Source: Gnetum montanum | Taxonomy: Eukaryota; Streptophyta; Gnetopsida; Gnetales; Gnetaceae | Assembly (NCBI GenBank): GCA_015680685.1 | Contig: MNCI01000071.1 | Location: 139,898-199,897 of the forward strand | Length of the DNA: 60,000 nucleotides | Direction of reading: 5' to 3' | Shown: one piece after another, positions 45,650 to 56,337 of the stretch | How positions within the stretch are numbered: position 1 is the stretch's first letter | Layout of the letters: each line of letters opens with the position of its first letter | The notes under the pieces: model-generated | The model's input: only the letters and a program-made list of their open reading frames with translations | What the model was told of the DNA's origin: nothing | The model's database searches: none | Translations under genes and position numbers: made by a program

Positions 45650-46461
45650 TCATGAGCTGTGATATCGCATCCGCGATATCGTGTCTGCCCCCACGATATC
45701 ATGTACATGATATTGCAACCCGTCACAATGTATATAAATAAGAGGCAGCTTTCCCTATTTTAGACACTTAGACTTAGACCCTTATCCAAACTATAGCATT
45801 TGCACCATTCTAGAGTTAGAATAATTTCCATGTGCCCACAGTAGGAGTCTTAAAGTGAACGGATCTTTATTTGAGAAAATTGTACCTGAGCATACATTTG
45901 TGTATGGCAATAAAGACAAACTTTATGATAAACCTTACAGCATATGGACTAAGCTAGATAGTAATTAATTATTATTGAATGTTTAAATGCTTTATTAGTT
46001 AATTAATCTCTCTCAACCCTTGACTCTCCTAGTTAAGTACACTCAGTACGATCGCTTCTAGCATGTGTGCAACGCTTAGTAACCTAGTAATGAATAGCAT
46101 TTGGTAATCCCAATAGTGTTGCACTAGTTCAACATGTGTGTGGCAAGTGGGAATGGATACTGGTGTTAGGACAATTAGAAATTAGTTAGTAAATAGTTAA
46201 TGAAAGTTAGTCACTTAGTTCTCTTCACCTTCCCCTATTAGCATAAGACATTAAAAAGATAAAAGATATAAAAATCATATACCTCAAGCTTACTTAACCA
46301 TACAACCATGACAATACAAGTAAGCTTGGGAAGACAAAAATTAATTAACCTTAAGTGTTCCACTAAGGCGTGTAAGCACTTAGTCCTTGGAGTTTGACCA
46401 AATCGCACGTGAGATGCTTTTATTCGTATGGTTTAATGTAGGGGTACCTCGCCACTCATCA
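45650..46461 (+). mobile_element. 3' LTR of element H
   Basis: TCATGAGCTGTGATATCGC at the start (first TGATGA changed to TCATGA) to CACTCATCA at the end, 812 bp. TATAAATAA is at 45733 and AATAAA at 45909-45914. Followed by GAATG (46462-46466). Confidence 0.9.
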
Positions 46462-46466
46462 GAATG

Positions 46467-47250
46467 TTTCATTAAAAATTAATGATAGAGATTGGGTCTT
46501 AGAACAAGGAATAAATATTTAAGAACATCATAGGAATCAAGAAGGAATTTAAAGAGAATCAAGAAGAAGGAGATCAATGTAGCTAAGTTCTAACTAAATA
46601 TTACTGTGCAATGATCCTTTGACACAAATTGGAAAAGCATCCTTGATGAAATAACTACACTCTATCAAGATGAAATCAAAGTCAAGGATTTGCACATTGA
46701 TAACATGATGCACTATATAAAGCTAGCTAATCTAAGGTATGTTAATCTTGCTATGTTAATAGTTGGCCATCCAAGAAATAGAGTGGAAAAGTAAGTTGCC
46801 ATCATGTTTACAGTTTTTGAACATGAGAGCTAATTGCATGATGAGACAAAGAAGTTTTAATTAATAAACATAGAGTTGAAAGTCCTCAAAACTCATTATA
46901 CTAGAAAGTTAGATGTTAAAGAGGACTTGACAAAGAAAATGAAATCTTACCAAGAGCTAAGGAAGAAAGTTTAAGTATTCAACATTGAAAGAAAACTGTT
47001 TACTACTTAGCTTATGTAAGAAAATATGATGTTTCCAAATTTACAATTTCTGTGGAAAGTACTAATAATTTCAAATCTATCTAATTTGGCTTGAACCAAT
47101 AATGACTTAGGAATTGATCTAGGAAATTTTCAAGCAATTTGAATCATTTTTACATAGAGGAACAAGTTGCTGATTCATAGTAGGGACCATACAGATAGTA
47201 GGAGCTACTAGCACTAGGAACTACAAGATTTATTGTTAGAGAGTTTTTGA
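46467..47250 (+). pseudogene. Element O ORF3, part 3 (C-terminal)
   Basis: Resumes directly after element H. YIKLANLRYVNLAMLIVGHP (about 46720-46780) matches the E segment MKLANLWYANLAMLTVGQP; then NRVEKxVAIMF, ELKVLKTHYTRKLDVKEDL, and near 47030-47110 the tail FLWKVLIISNLSNLA against CPWKVPTPSNIGKLA. Heptad-like spacing persists. Stops at several points. Together with 34534-36575 this shows that H split one ORF. Confidence 0.7.
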
Positions 47251-47457
47251 AGACTTGCAAAGTGTTGTAAATTTTTAATATCTTTATAGACTATTTTTTA
47301 TTTTTGTAATATCACATGAATAATTTTTGTAATGTGGTACTTATTTATTTAGTTAATTAGTCATTTAGTTAATTCAAGTTGCCTCCACAATTTTGTGGCA
47401 AACTCTATCCTAATCTTTTTTAACTTGAAAATCAATTTTTAGTAAATTGTAGGAATA
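47251..47457 (+). other. 3' untranslated end and PPT of element O
   Basis: The PPT is decayed to AGTAAATTGTAGGAATA (47441-47457), preceded by TTAACTTGAAAATCAATTTT, recognisable as the AACTTGAGGATGAGTTTTCA box of the younger copies. Confidence 0.65.
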
Positions 47458-47933
47458 TGATCAATAGTTTATATATTAGTTGTGACATCATAATAATGAT
47501 ATCATATTTGTGATATTATAGTTATCTATTCTATGTTGTCATAAAATATCATAAATGCTATGTATCTAGGATTGGTAATGGCTATAAATGCTACCCACCT
47601 ATTACATTTAATTTCATCTTTTGATCACCATAGTAGCTAGACTCTTGTAATTTAATTACATGAATTCAGTAGCATTGAATGAATTCCCACAATGTGGATA
47701 TGAAGTGATTGTATGAAGTCTTATTTAAGTGGCATTGCACCTAGACACAAGTCTATGATGATAATAAGATTAAGATGGTTCTTATCAATTGTAATATTTT
47801 TGACTTAGAATAGAATTTACATTCCTCTATCATTTACTTTCTTATGTACCTATCTTGAGATTTATGTTTTCATGCTTAACAAAATTTAGTAGAATGAGTA
47901 AAACTAATTTTGAGTATAATAGTATAACATATA

Positions 47934-48015
47934 ATTTATTTATTTATTTATTTATTTGGGGAGGGGGTGCGGGGTGTGGGGTGTGGTCGGGTGGTTAGGG
48001 GGGGGGTGTGTGTGG
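47934..48015. repeat. TTTA microsatellite and G-rich tract
   Basis: About six TTTA units (47934-47957) followed by 58 bases with repeated runs of three or more G (GGGGAGGGGG, GCGGGGTGTGGGGTG, TTAGGGGGGGGG). This could form a quadruplex on the plus strand. Confidence 0.75.
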
Positions 48016-48150
48016 GCGATATTGAAGGTGGAAGGTTGGTACACCCTAAGATCTATGGAAGTTTATGAATCAGTGCTATCTAGTAGAATTGAACATGTGA
48101 CTTGGAATCACTAAGCTAAGACCCATACCACTAGGTTAACACATCGTAGT
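48016..48150 (-). mobile_element. tRNA-derived SINE, copy 1
   Basis: The minus strand starts near 48150 with GTGTTAACCTAGTGGTATGG (A box TAACCTAGTGG), followed about 35 bases later by ATGTTCAATTCTAC (B box). This is the head of a tRNA-derived SINE, and the same head occurs in copy 2. The left boundary merges with the G-rich tract; no target duplication was found. Confidence 0.5.
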
Positions 48151-48541
48151 AGCAATATCACTTGGTATGCCTAGTAGCACATTGTATGGTAATTTTAGTA
48201 GTAGTTATACTGGCCCACTATGTCTACAACAAATCAAGGATTGATGTTCATCATCTTTAAGCTAGACTAGAATTTATCTTCCTATTAATTAAATTAAATA
48301 CTTAATTTTTATATTTTACCATTATCTTGATTAATGGCTACACTAGTATAATGTTGTATGCCTTAGTATGTGTTAAATCATATATATTTAATTAGAATTA
48401 GTCCATGTGGAAAGACAAATATCAATGATTAATAATCAACTATCTAAAAGACCCATTTGGTTTATCCACATATTATGATTAGATCACTTGCAATACTTGC
48501 AATTTGTATGGTTGAATGTAAGACATGTTCACTGCTTATTA

Positions 48542-48701
48542 GTTACAAATCATGATTTTTGTTTTTTGGAAATTAAATTTTATTTTTAAATGTTGATAAA
48601 AGTTATCAAGAGTATTAAGAATTTATTACAATCCTTCTATTGAATTTGAAATTAAGGAAAAATCATCAACATAAAGAAAGAGTATGATAGGATTCCTTTT
48701 A
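48542..48701. other. AT-rich flank of element O, left of SINE copy 2
   Basis: No gene or repeat recognised. Confidence 0.5.
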
Positions 48702-48710
48702 ATTGTAATT

Positions 48711-48875
48711 TTTTTTGATGGGAGGGGTGTTGTGGAACTATAAAATAGTTGTAATATGGATACACACTAAGGTATATAGTCTAATTATAACCTTATAACT
48801 TAGCATTACCCACCAAAATCAAATTGATGACTTAGAGCTTTTAAATTAAGAGTCTTACCACTAGGCTAACACTTG
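48711..48875 (-). mobile_element. tRNA-derived SINE, copy 2, with 9-bp duplication
   Basis: 165 bp between exact direct repeats ATTGTAATT (48702-48710 and 48876-48884). On the minus strand the head reads TGTTAGCCTAGTGGTAAGAC (A box TAGCCTAGTGG). A degenerate B-box region follows (AGTCATCAATTTGATTT), and the 3' end is an A-run (CATCAAAAAAA) abutting the duplication. The orientation, A-tail and duplication fit target-primed retroposition of a SINE. It shares head and general layout with copy 1. Confidence 0.75.
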
Positions 48876-48884
48876 ATTGTAATT

Positions 48885-50839
48885 GTAAATTGAGTTGGTA
48901 TTTTATGCATCCAATCTTTACGTTCTTCAATAAAAGACCCAAATAAAGTAAGAAAAAAAGGAGATTCTTATTTAAAACTAATAAAAATAATATAAAATTG
49001 TCTTATTTAAACTAGTTAATAGAGAACTTTTAGATTCATAGGAGGCTTAGGCTTATTCAAACTATTTAAAAGCCATTGGTTAGATGGTACATGCTACAAA
49101 AAATTTGTAATATTCGAAGATTAAAATAGCATAAAGATAATTGGAAATGACACAAAAATAATAGGAAAAAGCCTTAAGCCTTAAACTCTTGGCCAAATAT
49201 ATTATCATAACTAAAATGGCCAATAAGTTAGCTAGTGATAGCTAGATTAAGTGGTTAAATTCTTAAAATGTTCTCTCATTAACTTATTATTATAGTGAAA
49301 ACCTATTATTACAAATGAAATTTTGAAAACTTATTACAAATGTGGCATAGCCTCAATAGATTTGATATCTTTAGAATTCCCCTATGGAGGATTCCAAATT
49401 ACCTTCAAGTTTTTGAATTGATATTAGAATTTCTAGTTATCCTATTGATGTAGAAATTTCTATTGATTATAAGAATGCAAATTCACTAGTTGGTGAATAA
49501 TAATTTGCAAAGCATTTTTCTAGTGATATTCATGCAACTAAGACACCTAATTTTGTTTTTGTTGATGATATATATGAGTCAGTGGTAGTTGATCTTACAT
49601 AAAGATATGTGTTCATTCGAATTTTAGGTTACCTTACTCATAATTGAAGTTTCACTTCTCAATAGATAATGTCATATAAAAGCATGATACTCAAGGCATT
49701 CATGCTAGGCATTATTATTATTATTTGTTTTCTTGTTGAGCTAGACAATGATTTAATAATGCAATTTGTCCTAGATATAGGATCTTTTATACATAGACAT
49801 ATAGTATTGATCATCCATAAGTAAAATATAAACTTAATATTCTATTCAAAAATATTCTAAAGTTCCATGTTTTTTTGAGTTATTTAATCTTCCATTGATT
49901 TTTTAAAAAGATAAGCAAGAAAATTTTAGTACTCTTGGTCACCTTAATCATGTGGAATCTATCTTCATATAATTTGGTTTTCATAGATAATTTATTTTTT
50001 GAAAATGATCTTCCTAAATATAACAAAGAAATTGGTACTACAAGAAAGTAAAAAGTCATATATTCAATGAATGGCATATTATAATCTTCCTGATTCTTGT
50101 AATTTTTATCACCATGAAGGACATTTGTTTAATATTTATCCATTTTTTCTCAAGAAAAAAGATGTTGAAGAAAAGAAAAAAACTATGTTGAAACTAAGGA
50201 TATAAAAAATAATGGATAGCTAAATAACCAAAAAATCAAGTTAATGCTGATGACAAGAATAATCAAATGAAAAATAAAAATGAAAGAAGAGAAAATTTTT
50301 TTTTGAATACTTTTACTTTTACTATAACAAATATTGATATGTTCAAATAGATAGTGTGTAAAAAAAAATTTTCCTTATGTAAAAAGATTACTATCTACTT
50401 AGTGATTAAATCTTATGTTGATGAAAGGGCTATATAAAATCCCAAAGAGTTTTGATGATAGACAATATGTGCTAAAACATACTTTTAGACTTTTCCCTCC
50501 TACAAAAGCTCATATTTCACTAATATTTTTTGTTGCTACATCAACTCATTTTTCTATTTTAAGTTTGAGAAAAAATATTGAAAATGATATAAATGTTATT
50601 AGAACTAGGATCATCCTCTGTACTAATAATTAATTTTCCTCTCTTGATTTTTTAAAGCATATATTATAAGGTTGTACACATGAGTAGACATTTTCAAAAA
50701 TCAAAAGTTATTTTTGTCCATGTTATTTTTTATTTGTTCTACCTAATGATTAAGTATGTAATGTATTCTAATTTTTTTTTGCTTATTATTAATATATATT
50801 TGAATTTTGACACCCCTCTAAATAGCTAATGAGTTAGCT
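48885..50839. other. AT-rich region without recognised gene
   Basis: Short frames only. 49205-49262 shares about 50 bases with 50818-50870 (AGTTAGCTAGTGATAG, then AAGTGGTTAA). Around 50085-50150 the plus strand gives LPDSCNFYHHEGHLFNIYPF, a knuckle-like pattern as in LINE ORF1 or gag proteins, but isolated and with mutated ligands. Nothing else seen. Confidence 0.45.
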
Positions 50840-50990
50840 AGTGATAGGTACCTCAAGTGGTTAATATTGTCTTATTAGGTAAGAGGTTGTTAGTTCTAGT
50901 CACACCTTAGGCATCATTGTATTCTTCTATAATTCTTCTTATGTATCATGTTGGCTATGTGTCTTTGGTTATACTTATAGTCATTCTTTT
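50840..50990 (+). mobile_element. Possible third tRNA-like SINE
   Basis: GGTACCTCAAGTGGTTAATA (A-box-like) followed after about 20 bases by GTTAGTTCTAGTCACACC (B-box-like). The 5' portion is repeated at 49205-49262. No A-tail or duplication was identified, so ends are approximate. Confidence 0.35.
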
Positions 50991-51019
50991 GTTTGTAGGC
51001 TAGCTAGAAAGAGGAGTTG

Positions 51020-51970
51020 TGATGTGTGGCAAGGTACCCCTACACTCAACCATACAAATACAAGCATTTCATGCATGATCCGATCAAACTCTGCAGATGG
51101 GCTAGTTGTGGTATCTAGATAGTTACTCGCTAATCACAATTTGCTATCTTCCCAACTAGACTAGTATTTTCTTTGTCATGTATGGTTTAGTCTAGAGTGA
51201 GGTGTACGATGTGTTCCTAAACTAATGCTACTCCTGGAGGTGATAGAAAATAATCTTAGCTAAGCTAGGAGGAAAAGGGGAGAGAGAATCTAAACTAATA
51301 GGAGATAGGGAGAGAGAGAATCTAAGCTAGCCTAAGTGCGATGAGCATCCATTTCTTAATCATTGTACACATCTTGGACCTTGTCCACGAATACCACTGG
51401 GATTGCCAAGCACATGGCCTAGGTACACTACTGGGATACCAAGTAGTCACACTTAAATGCTCGTGATTAAGTTGTACTCATTCCGCATTTAAGGAGTTAG
51501 GGTGAAGAGATATTAACTATGAAAGTAATAAATAACAATAACAATTAAATAATTAAACTAAGTGAATGGTGAAATGATGAAGTAATCTCAATCTTTATTT
51601 CCAATCATGTGCATGTCCAAGTACATCACACTCGAATAAAGAATGTCGTATAATTACAATCATCACATTGCAGGCATGCATTGAAAAATAATTCTAACTC
51701 TAAGAAGGAAAAACTGCAAGAGTTTGGGTAAGGGACAAAGAACTAATGCCAAAACCAAGTGCACTACCTCTTATTTATAGGCAATGAGATAGGACCCGAT
51801 ATCAGATGTCTGATATCACTTGATAGGCTATGATATCACGTACCTGATATCGCTTGTGACGCGATATCACATACTCGATAACGAGGGTATGATATTGGGA
51901 CCCATTAGACAATAGGGGTTTGTTAACAAGGCCTGACAAACCATGACACCTGATAGACCATGACTCAGTA
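51020..51970 (-). mobile_element. 3' LTR of element F (type I)
   Basis: Starts TGATGTGTGGCAAGGTACCC on the plus strand and ends next to the PPT (TACCCCCACGACTGAA, 51971). At 951 bp it is longer than the other type I LTRs. The extra length is in U3 (51900-51970, with two related words, AACCATGACACCTGATAG and ACCATGACTCAGTA) and in a duplicated AGGGAGAGAGAATCTAA block near 51280 and 51308. U3 palindromes lie at 51795-51890. Confidence 0.82.
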
Positions 51971-51987
51971 TACCCCCACGACTGAAT
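51971..51987 (-). other. Polypurine tract of element F
   Basis: The minus strand reads TTCAGTCGTGGGGGTA against the LTR, preceded by GACTTGAGGAAAAGTTGTTA. Confidence 0.75.
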
Positions 51988-52144
51988 AACAACTTTTCCT
52001 CAAGTCAAAGAAAGTAAGGAACAAGTTCAATTGATTACACAGTGGAAAGGTATGGGATTATTGATTGACTAGGAATTTATTCATGTCATAATGGAGAATT
52101 AAACAAAATTTGGACACATACACAAAAGACAAAACATGTGTAAC

Positions 52145-52581
52145 TCATGGGATTCGTGGTAGTGGTGGCTCCTCCATGAGTGCCTTTCCTTTGTTCTATG
52201 TGCTAGGCTTTTGAGATTGATATCATTGAAGAAGTGCCTAACATTTCATCTCTTCCATCCGTGGATTATGAGCCATCCATGCTGATGTTCCAATGTTTGA
52301 TGGAGTCAGCACTTTCCATGGACATGGTAGCTGCAGGAACACTTGATTGGCCTTGACATGCCATGCCACAAATAGTTATCATTCCTCTTCATAGGCTCAG
52401 GCCCTAACCTCTCCTCCTATTTCTTGGATAGATTATGTAGTAACAGGAGTTCCATGATGGATGCTAAATAATTATGCCTCCTGCTCTACATGTTCTGCAT
52501 GAGGTCCTTAGCCTTTACCTCCCCCTAGTCATTTGGTTGCACATTGAGAAGGTCCTCCTTGTTGTCTTCTTTTAGCGGTCA
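52145..52581 (-). pseudogene. Element F ORF3, internally deleted
   Basis: ATG at 52581-52579: MTAKRRQQGGPSQCATK, like D. Then HVEQEAxLFSIHHGTPVTT (D: CMExEAxLFSIHQEPPITV). The coiled-coil middle is missing, and the frame resumes at AYEEE, FLQLPCPWKVLTPSNIGTS and a stop at 52145-52147. This copy and D therefore preserve the N-terminus, and this copy and E the C-terminus, of the same protein. Function unknown. Confidence 0.65.
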
Positions 52582-52599
52582 TTTATAATCATAGAAAGA

Positions 52600-54002
52600 T
52601 CAATTATTAGTAAGGTTATTGAAAAAATTTCAATGATTTCATACCTTACTCATTGCCTTTAATAAATGTTAAATTCTTTTCTTAGTATGATTTTAGAGTT
52701 AGAAATTTTTTCAAGGAAGTTGCCCTAAAAGTTTAATGTTGGACTTGGTTTGTTTAGGTTACACATAAAAGGACCTATTTTTGAGAAATGTTTGATAAAT
52801 TATGATAAATGAAAGAATATATTTGGCAATGAAGTACTCAGAGGATATAAAATGATGTGGTAGTGTGCAACAAGTACAAATTACAAAAGTCACGCAAGTG
52901 GGTCCTCCCCAAAGTAGGTTCCAACCTATAATGCCCTTGCATAACCACACCTTAAAATATCCATAGGCACTAGAAGGGTTAAACGTAATCTACATCAATG
53001 CAAAAAAACACACACATGTAGATACCATCGTGATGAGGTATAAATTCAATGCTACACAAGTCACGAGTCCCAATTACATGAACAATGAGGTGAGGTGAAT
53101 TTTAGAAGGGACTGTAGAGATTGGAACATGAGGTAACTAGCCCAGGGTAGAATGAATCCTTAGTGTAAGGCATGATTAATGTGTTATTAACCCGTCACTC
53201 AAAAATTACGATCAAGTCCATTCCTCTAATTAGTGACATTAAATTGCTTCATCTAATGATGGACAACCATAAGAGCACCATAATAGCAAGGTGTATGATC
53301 ACTTGGCATTTCGTTCAAGGGAGGAGTGATTTTTCTTATGGCACTCATTATTTTTTTCTTTGTGTGGTCACTTTGGCACACTCTTCTTACTCTCTTTTTT
53401 TTCCATCATCATTTTTTTTTGGAATGCTTAATCCAGAGAAGTTGCTTACCTTCAGGCATGGGTACATATCTTTCTAATGGGCCCCCTAGAATAGCATTAT
53501 TTTTTTCTTTGATTGAGTGCCCTTTTGATTACCCTTACTCCCATCCTTCGTTAGATCTACAAGGATCTTAGTACAACCAAGTTGCATGGAAACTCCCACA
53601 GATGTCACCAAAGAGAATCCACAAGTCCCCTTGATGTCACACCCTAGCCATTCTTGCTTAGTCCATCCTTCTTCACTCTGGGTATGATAGCACAAGGTTA
53701 CTTTAAGTTTTAATGATTAAGAATATCATTGTACCTAGGGTAGAACCCCTTATTAATAGAATGGGTGGATGGATGTTATGGGCTTACTATTCAAATAATT
53801 AGTCACCTGAGACTTGATAGCATAAAACAACACCTTAACCAACAGTTCACATGAGTGTTTTATTCCTAGATGAGATTACTCATAAAAAGGTAAAAAGGCA
53901 AAAAGGAAAAAAGATCAAACAATAAGTTGAAAAGTGAAAAACTAAAAAAAAAATTATAATTAAAGAAAATGAAAATTATTTATTAATCCTTCTTGTTATT
54001 AG
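52600..54002 (-). other. Untranslated region of element F
   Basis: Collinear with D 20046-21960 in reverse, but without the D stretch of about 21250-21700 that holds the U3-like cluster. Carries the TTACTAATAATTG branch-point-like motif at 52600-52612. Plus-strand frames at 53172-53571 are chance frames in a T-rich stretch. Confidence 0.65.
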
Positions 54003-54632
54003 AATGGGGGTTATCCCCCATAACTAAATAGTTGAGTATGGTGAGGATTAATAAATGAAAATTTGGAATCTTTGCATGTTGGATGTATTAGAATCTAGTC
54101 ATATTCAAACCATTGGGTGTCTTTTGATGTGGTGGTTGGAATGTACCCTAAGTGGGGTTCACACACTTGATTATAGTAAACATAGTTGAGAAATTTATAA
54201 GATGTAGTCAATTGATGAGTAGTTGATCCACTATGGCACTCGTGACTGTAAGATGGTATGCAAGGATCGATTTGTCTCCCTCGGTGGCTATATTAATTAG
54301 GCCATATGGTTGTTGGAGTATTTGTTGATGGCCCAAAGAAAGTAACATGAGGTTTTGTATTCGAGGATGGAGCTATACCACAGTGTTGGACTTGTGCTGG
54401 GTTGGAACGTGTAGTGGGCTCAAAAGTGTGTTGTCCCTTCATACAGTCACGTCTAAAGAAGGGATGCCTATGATGTTATGGAGGATTCCCATTTTTGTTG
54501 ATAGTAGTAGCACAAGTAACATTTTTGGGTTGGTGCAGTGGTGCAAAACCCTCTGGAACACTTGGTGGCGATGTAGAAGGAGGTAAAGGATGAGAATGTT
54601 GGAGTTGAGGAGAAGTGTAACGTATCCAAGGT
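54003..54632 (-). pseudogene. gag: Element F gag, C-terminal tail
   Basis: Reverse-strand match to D 19430-20045: the Pro/Ser-rich segment (CTCCTCAACTCCAACATTCT ... ACATCGCCACC), the Tyr/Asn-rich end and the PPT-like hairpin TTTAGTTATGGGGGATAACC. Truncated at 54632 by element G. The plus-strand frame 54347-54586 is a shadow. Confidence 0.7.
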
Positions 54633-55277
54633 TGATGAGTGGTGAGGTACCCCTACACTCAACCATACGAATACAAGCGTAGCACACACGGTCCAGTCGA
54701 ACTCCATAGACTAAGTGCCTACATGCCTTATGGAACACTTAAGGTTAATTATTTGTTGCCTTCCCAGACTTACTTGTATTTTTCATGGTTGTATGGTTAA
54801 GTCTAAGGTATGTGATTTTTATGTATTTTCTGTTTTATCTCCTATGCTGATAAGGTGAAGGGTGAAGAGATTAATTAACTAAATTTAACTAACTAACTAA
54901 GCTTAAATTAACCTAGCATCAGCATCCATTCCCACTTACCGTTCACACCCTGAACCAATGCAACCTTGGTTACCAAATGCTAGTCGTTGCTGGGATCACC
55001 AAGCATAATGCACATGCTCAAAGTGATTGTACTGAGGCACTTAGCTAGGAGAGAAGGGTTGAGAGAGATTTAATGACTAATAAAGTGATGAAATGATAAA
55101 AAATAAATAACAATAAATAAAATCCTATTTATCCTATTCCATGCACTGCAAGGTTTATCCAAGAAGTTCATCTTTATTGCCATACACAAACTTATGTTCA
55201 GGTACAATATTTGCTTGAATAAAGATTTGTTCACTTTGGAACTCCTACTACGGGCACATGGAAAATATTCTATCTCA
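54633..55277 (-). mobile_element. Truncated 3' LTR of element G
   Basis: Starts TGATGAGTGGTGAGGTACCC and follows the B LTR up to AAAATATTCTATCTCAAG. It then changes abruptly to AATTTATGAAAAAGAATACA, which corresponds to B 9825-9845 in the untranslated region. The palindromic U3, the terminal CATCA and the PPT are missing. Confidence 0.85.
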
Positions 55278-56337
55278 AGAATTTATGAAAAAGAATACAA
55301 TGCATCAACCAAAATATACACTAATGATACAACTGGCAATGAGGTGAAGAATGGAGAGAAGGATGGAGAGAAGAGAATGGAATGGACTCTCAAGAACAAG
55401 GTGATGTAAAACCCCTTGTGGATTTCATGATTAATGTGACTTAGTAGATCCCATTCCAAGTCTGGCGTCAAACATACCACATCTAGTGACTTCACATTAA
55501 TGCATTCGACCAATCCATCTCCTTGAAGTGACAAGAATGCCTTCACCCAAGAGCCACCACCATTCCGACGAAACGAGGAGGAGAGAATGGGAAGCGAGAA
55601 GGGCCTTAGTTAGAGGGAACATTTTTATTTTAGTTCCATAACCAGTGCTTGTAACCCAAATTATTATTTTGTCTAAGGGGTGTGCTTTGAATTCTTACTT
55701 TCTTCTTCTTCTTCTTCTTTTGTTTTATGTGTTTATCCATGAGAACCACACCATGCAAAGAATTTGTTATTTTTATTTGCTCAACTTCCCGATGATTGAG
55801 TAATGTCGAAATGGTAAGAAAACTCAAGAAGAAAACATCCAAGCACCCAAGAGAATGGCCAACACAAATGCATCAAGTTCCCTTGAATTCACACCATTTT
55901 CAATCCTTGAGTCCTTCCTTAGTTTGAGAAATACCCAGTCATCAATTTATTAGAGTTCTTATTTAGAAAGGGACTGTACATTTCCAAGCCGAGAGAGACC
56001 ATAGAAACTTATGGATGAATGGATGAAGTGGACTCATTTCCTGTCATATCAAAAGAACCATACCTTAGTATCAACATCATAACTTAAAGGTAAAAACCAA
56101 ACATTAGCAATCAATAGGAAAATAGTTCATACCATCATGAAGAACACTTATTGGGTGACAAACTTACAGGATGGATAACACACACACACACACACACACA
56201 CAATGAAAAAGGATAATGATGTTGTAAAACAAAAACAAGAAAAGTTAAAGAAATTGGTAAAACAAAAATCTATAAAAAAAAATTTGTAAAACAAAAATGT
56301 GTAAAAAAAATTTAAAAGAACTGAGGGCCTCAAATGA
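55278..56337 (-). other. 3' untranslated region of element G
   Basis: Collinear with B 9822-10891. Contains a (AC)n microsatellite (56178-56202), which produces a false Cys/Val-rich frame on the minus strand, and about four units of the AAAATGTGTAAAAC-type repeat (56235-56312). Confidence 0.7.
56178..56202. repeat. (AC)n microsatellite
   Basis: About 12 uninterrupted AC dinucleotides. B has a shorter version at 10688-10700. Confidence 0.85.

Larger units (their letters stand above)
36576..46461 (+). mobile_element. Element H: full-length Athila-like retrotransposon (type II)
   Basis: 9,886 bp: LTRs 36576-37415 and 45650-46461, PBS 37417-37434, gag-protease-RT-RNase H-IN 37560-43793, a long 3' untranslated region with a vestigial ORF3 start, and PPT 45634-45649. 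Exact duplication GAATG. It is the only element here with all pol domains and represents the autonomous form of the family to which B and G belong. This copy is dead: many stops, one frameshift near 41893, and substitutions at catalytic sites of RT and IN. It lies inside the ORF3 of element O. Confidence 0.92.
2196..48541 (+). mobile_element. Element O: old Athila-like retrotransposon hosting four nested insertions
   Basis: Outer element of the nest. In order: 5' LTR 2196-3066, PBS 3068-3085, gag (3201-4062, 16677-17044, 23725-24410), protease, RNase H and integrase remnants (25080-27300), ORF3 (29616-30744, 34534-36575, 46467-47250), PPT 47442-47457 and 3' LTR 47458-48541. It is interrupted by the copia element (4063-16671), D (17045-23724), E (30745-34528) and H (36576-46461). 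Removing these and one target duplication each leaves about 13.4 kb. Gag homology continues across the copia and D sites, and ORF3 homology continues across the H site when compared with E. The flanks GCCAC (2191-2195) and GTTAC (48542-48546) differ by two transitions and may be a decayed duplication. The reverse transcriptase core is missing between protease and RNase H. Confidence 0.75.
47458..48541 (+). mobile_element. 3' LTR of element O, with SINE inside
   Basis: Starts TGATCAATAGTTTATATA and ends GTATGGTTGAATGTAAGACA followed by a decayed CACTCATCA equivalent (CACTGCTTATTA). The shared GCTATAAATGCTACCCACC block lies at about 47580-47600. It is longer than the 5' LTR because of a TTTA microsatellite, a G-rich tract and a SINE (47934-48150). 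Confidence 0.65.
51020..54632 (-). mobile_element. Element F: type I, pol-less, split by element G
   Basis: Minus-strand element: 3' LTR, PPT, ORF3 (52145-52581), untranslated region and the gag C-terminal part (to 54632). There element G is inserted. Order and junctions match element D: the gag tail passes straight into the untranslated region at the PPT-like hairpin (54003-54028). The remainder of gag and the 5' LTR presumably lie beyond G, outside the window. Confidence 0.82.

Noticed and set aside
50085-50150. Zinc-knuckle-like peptide as a LINE ORF1
   Set aside because: Single weak motif with two altered ligands and no other LINE feature (no RT, endonuclease or A-tail).
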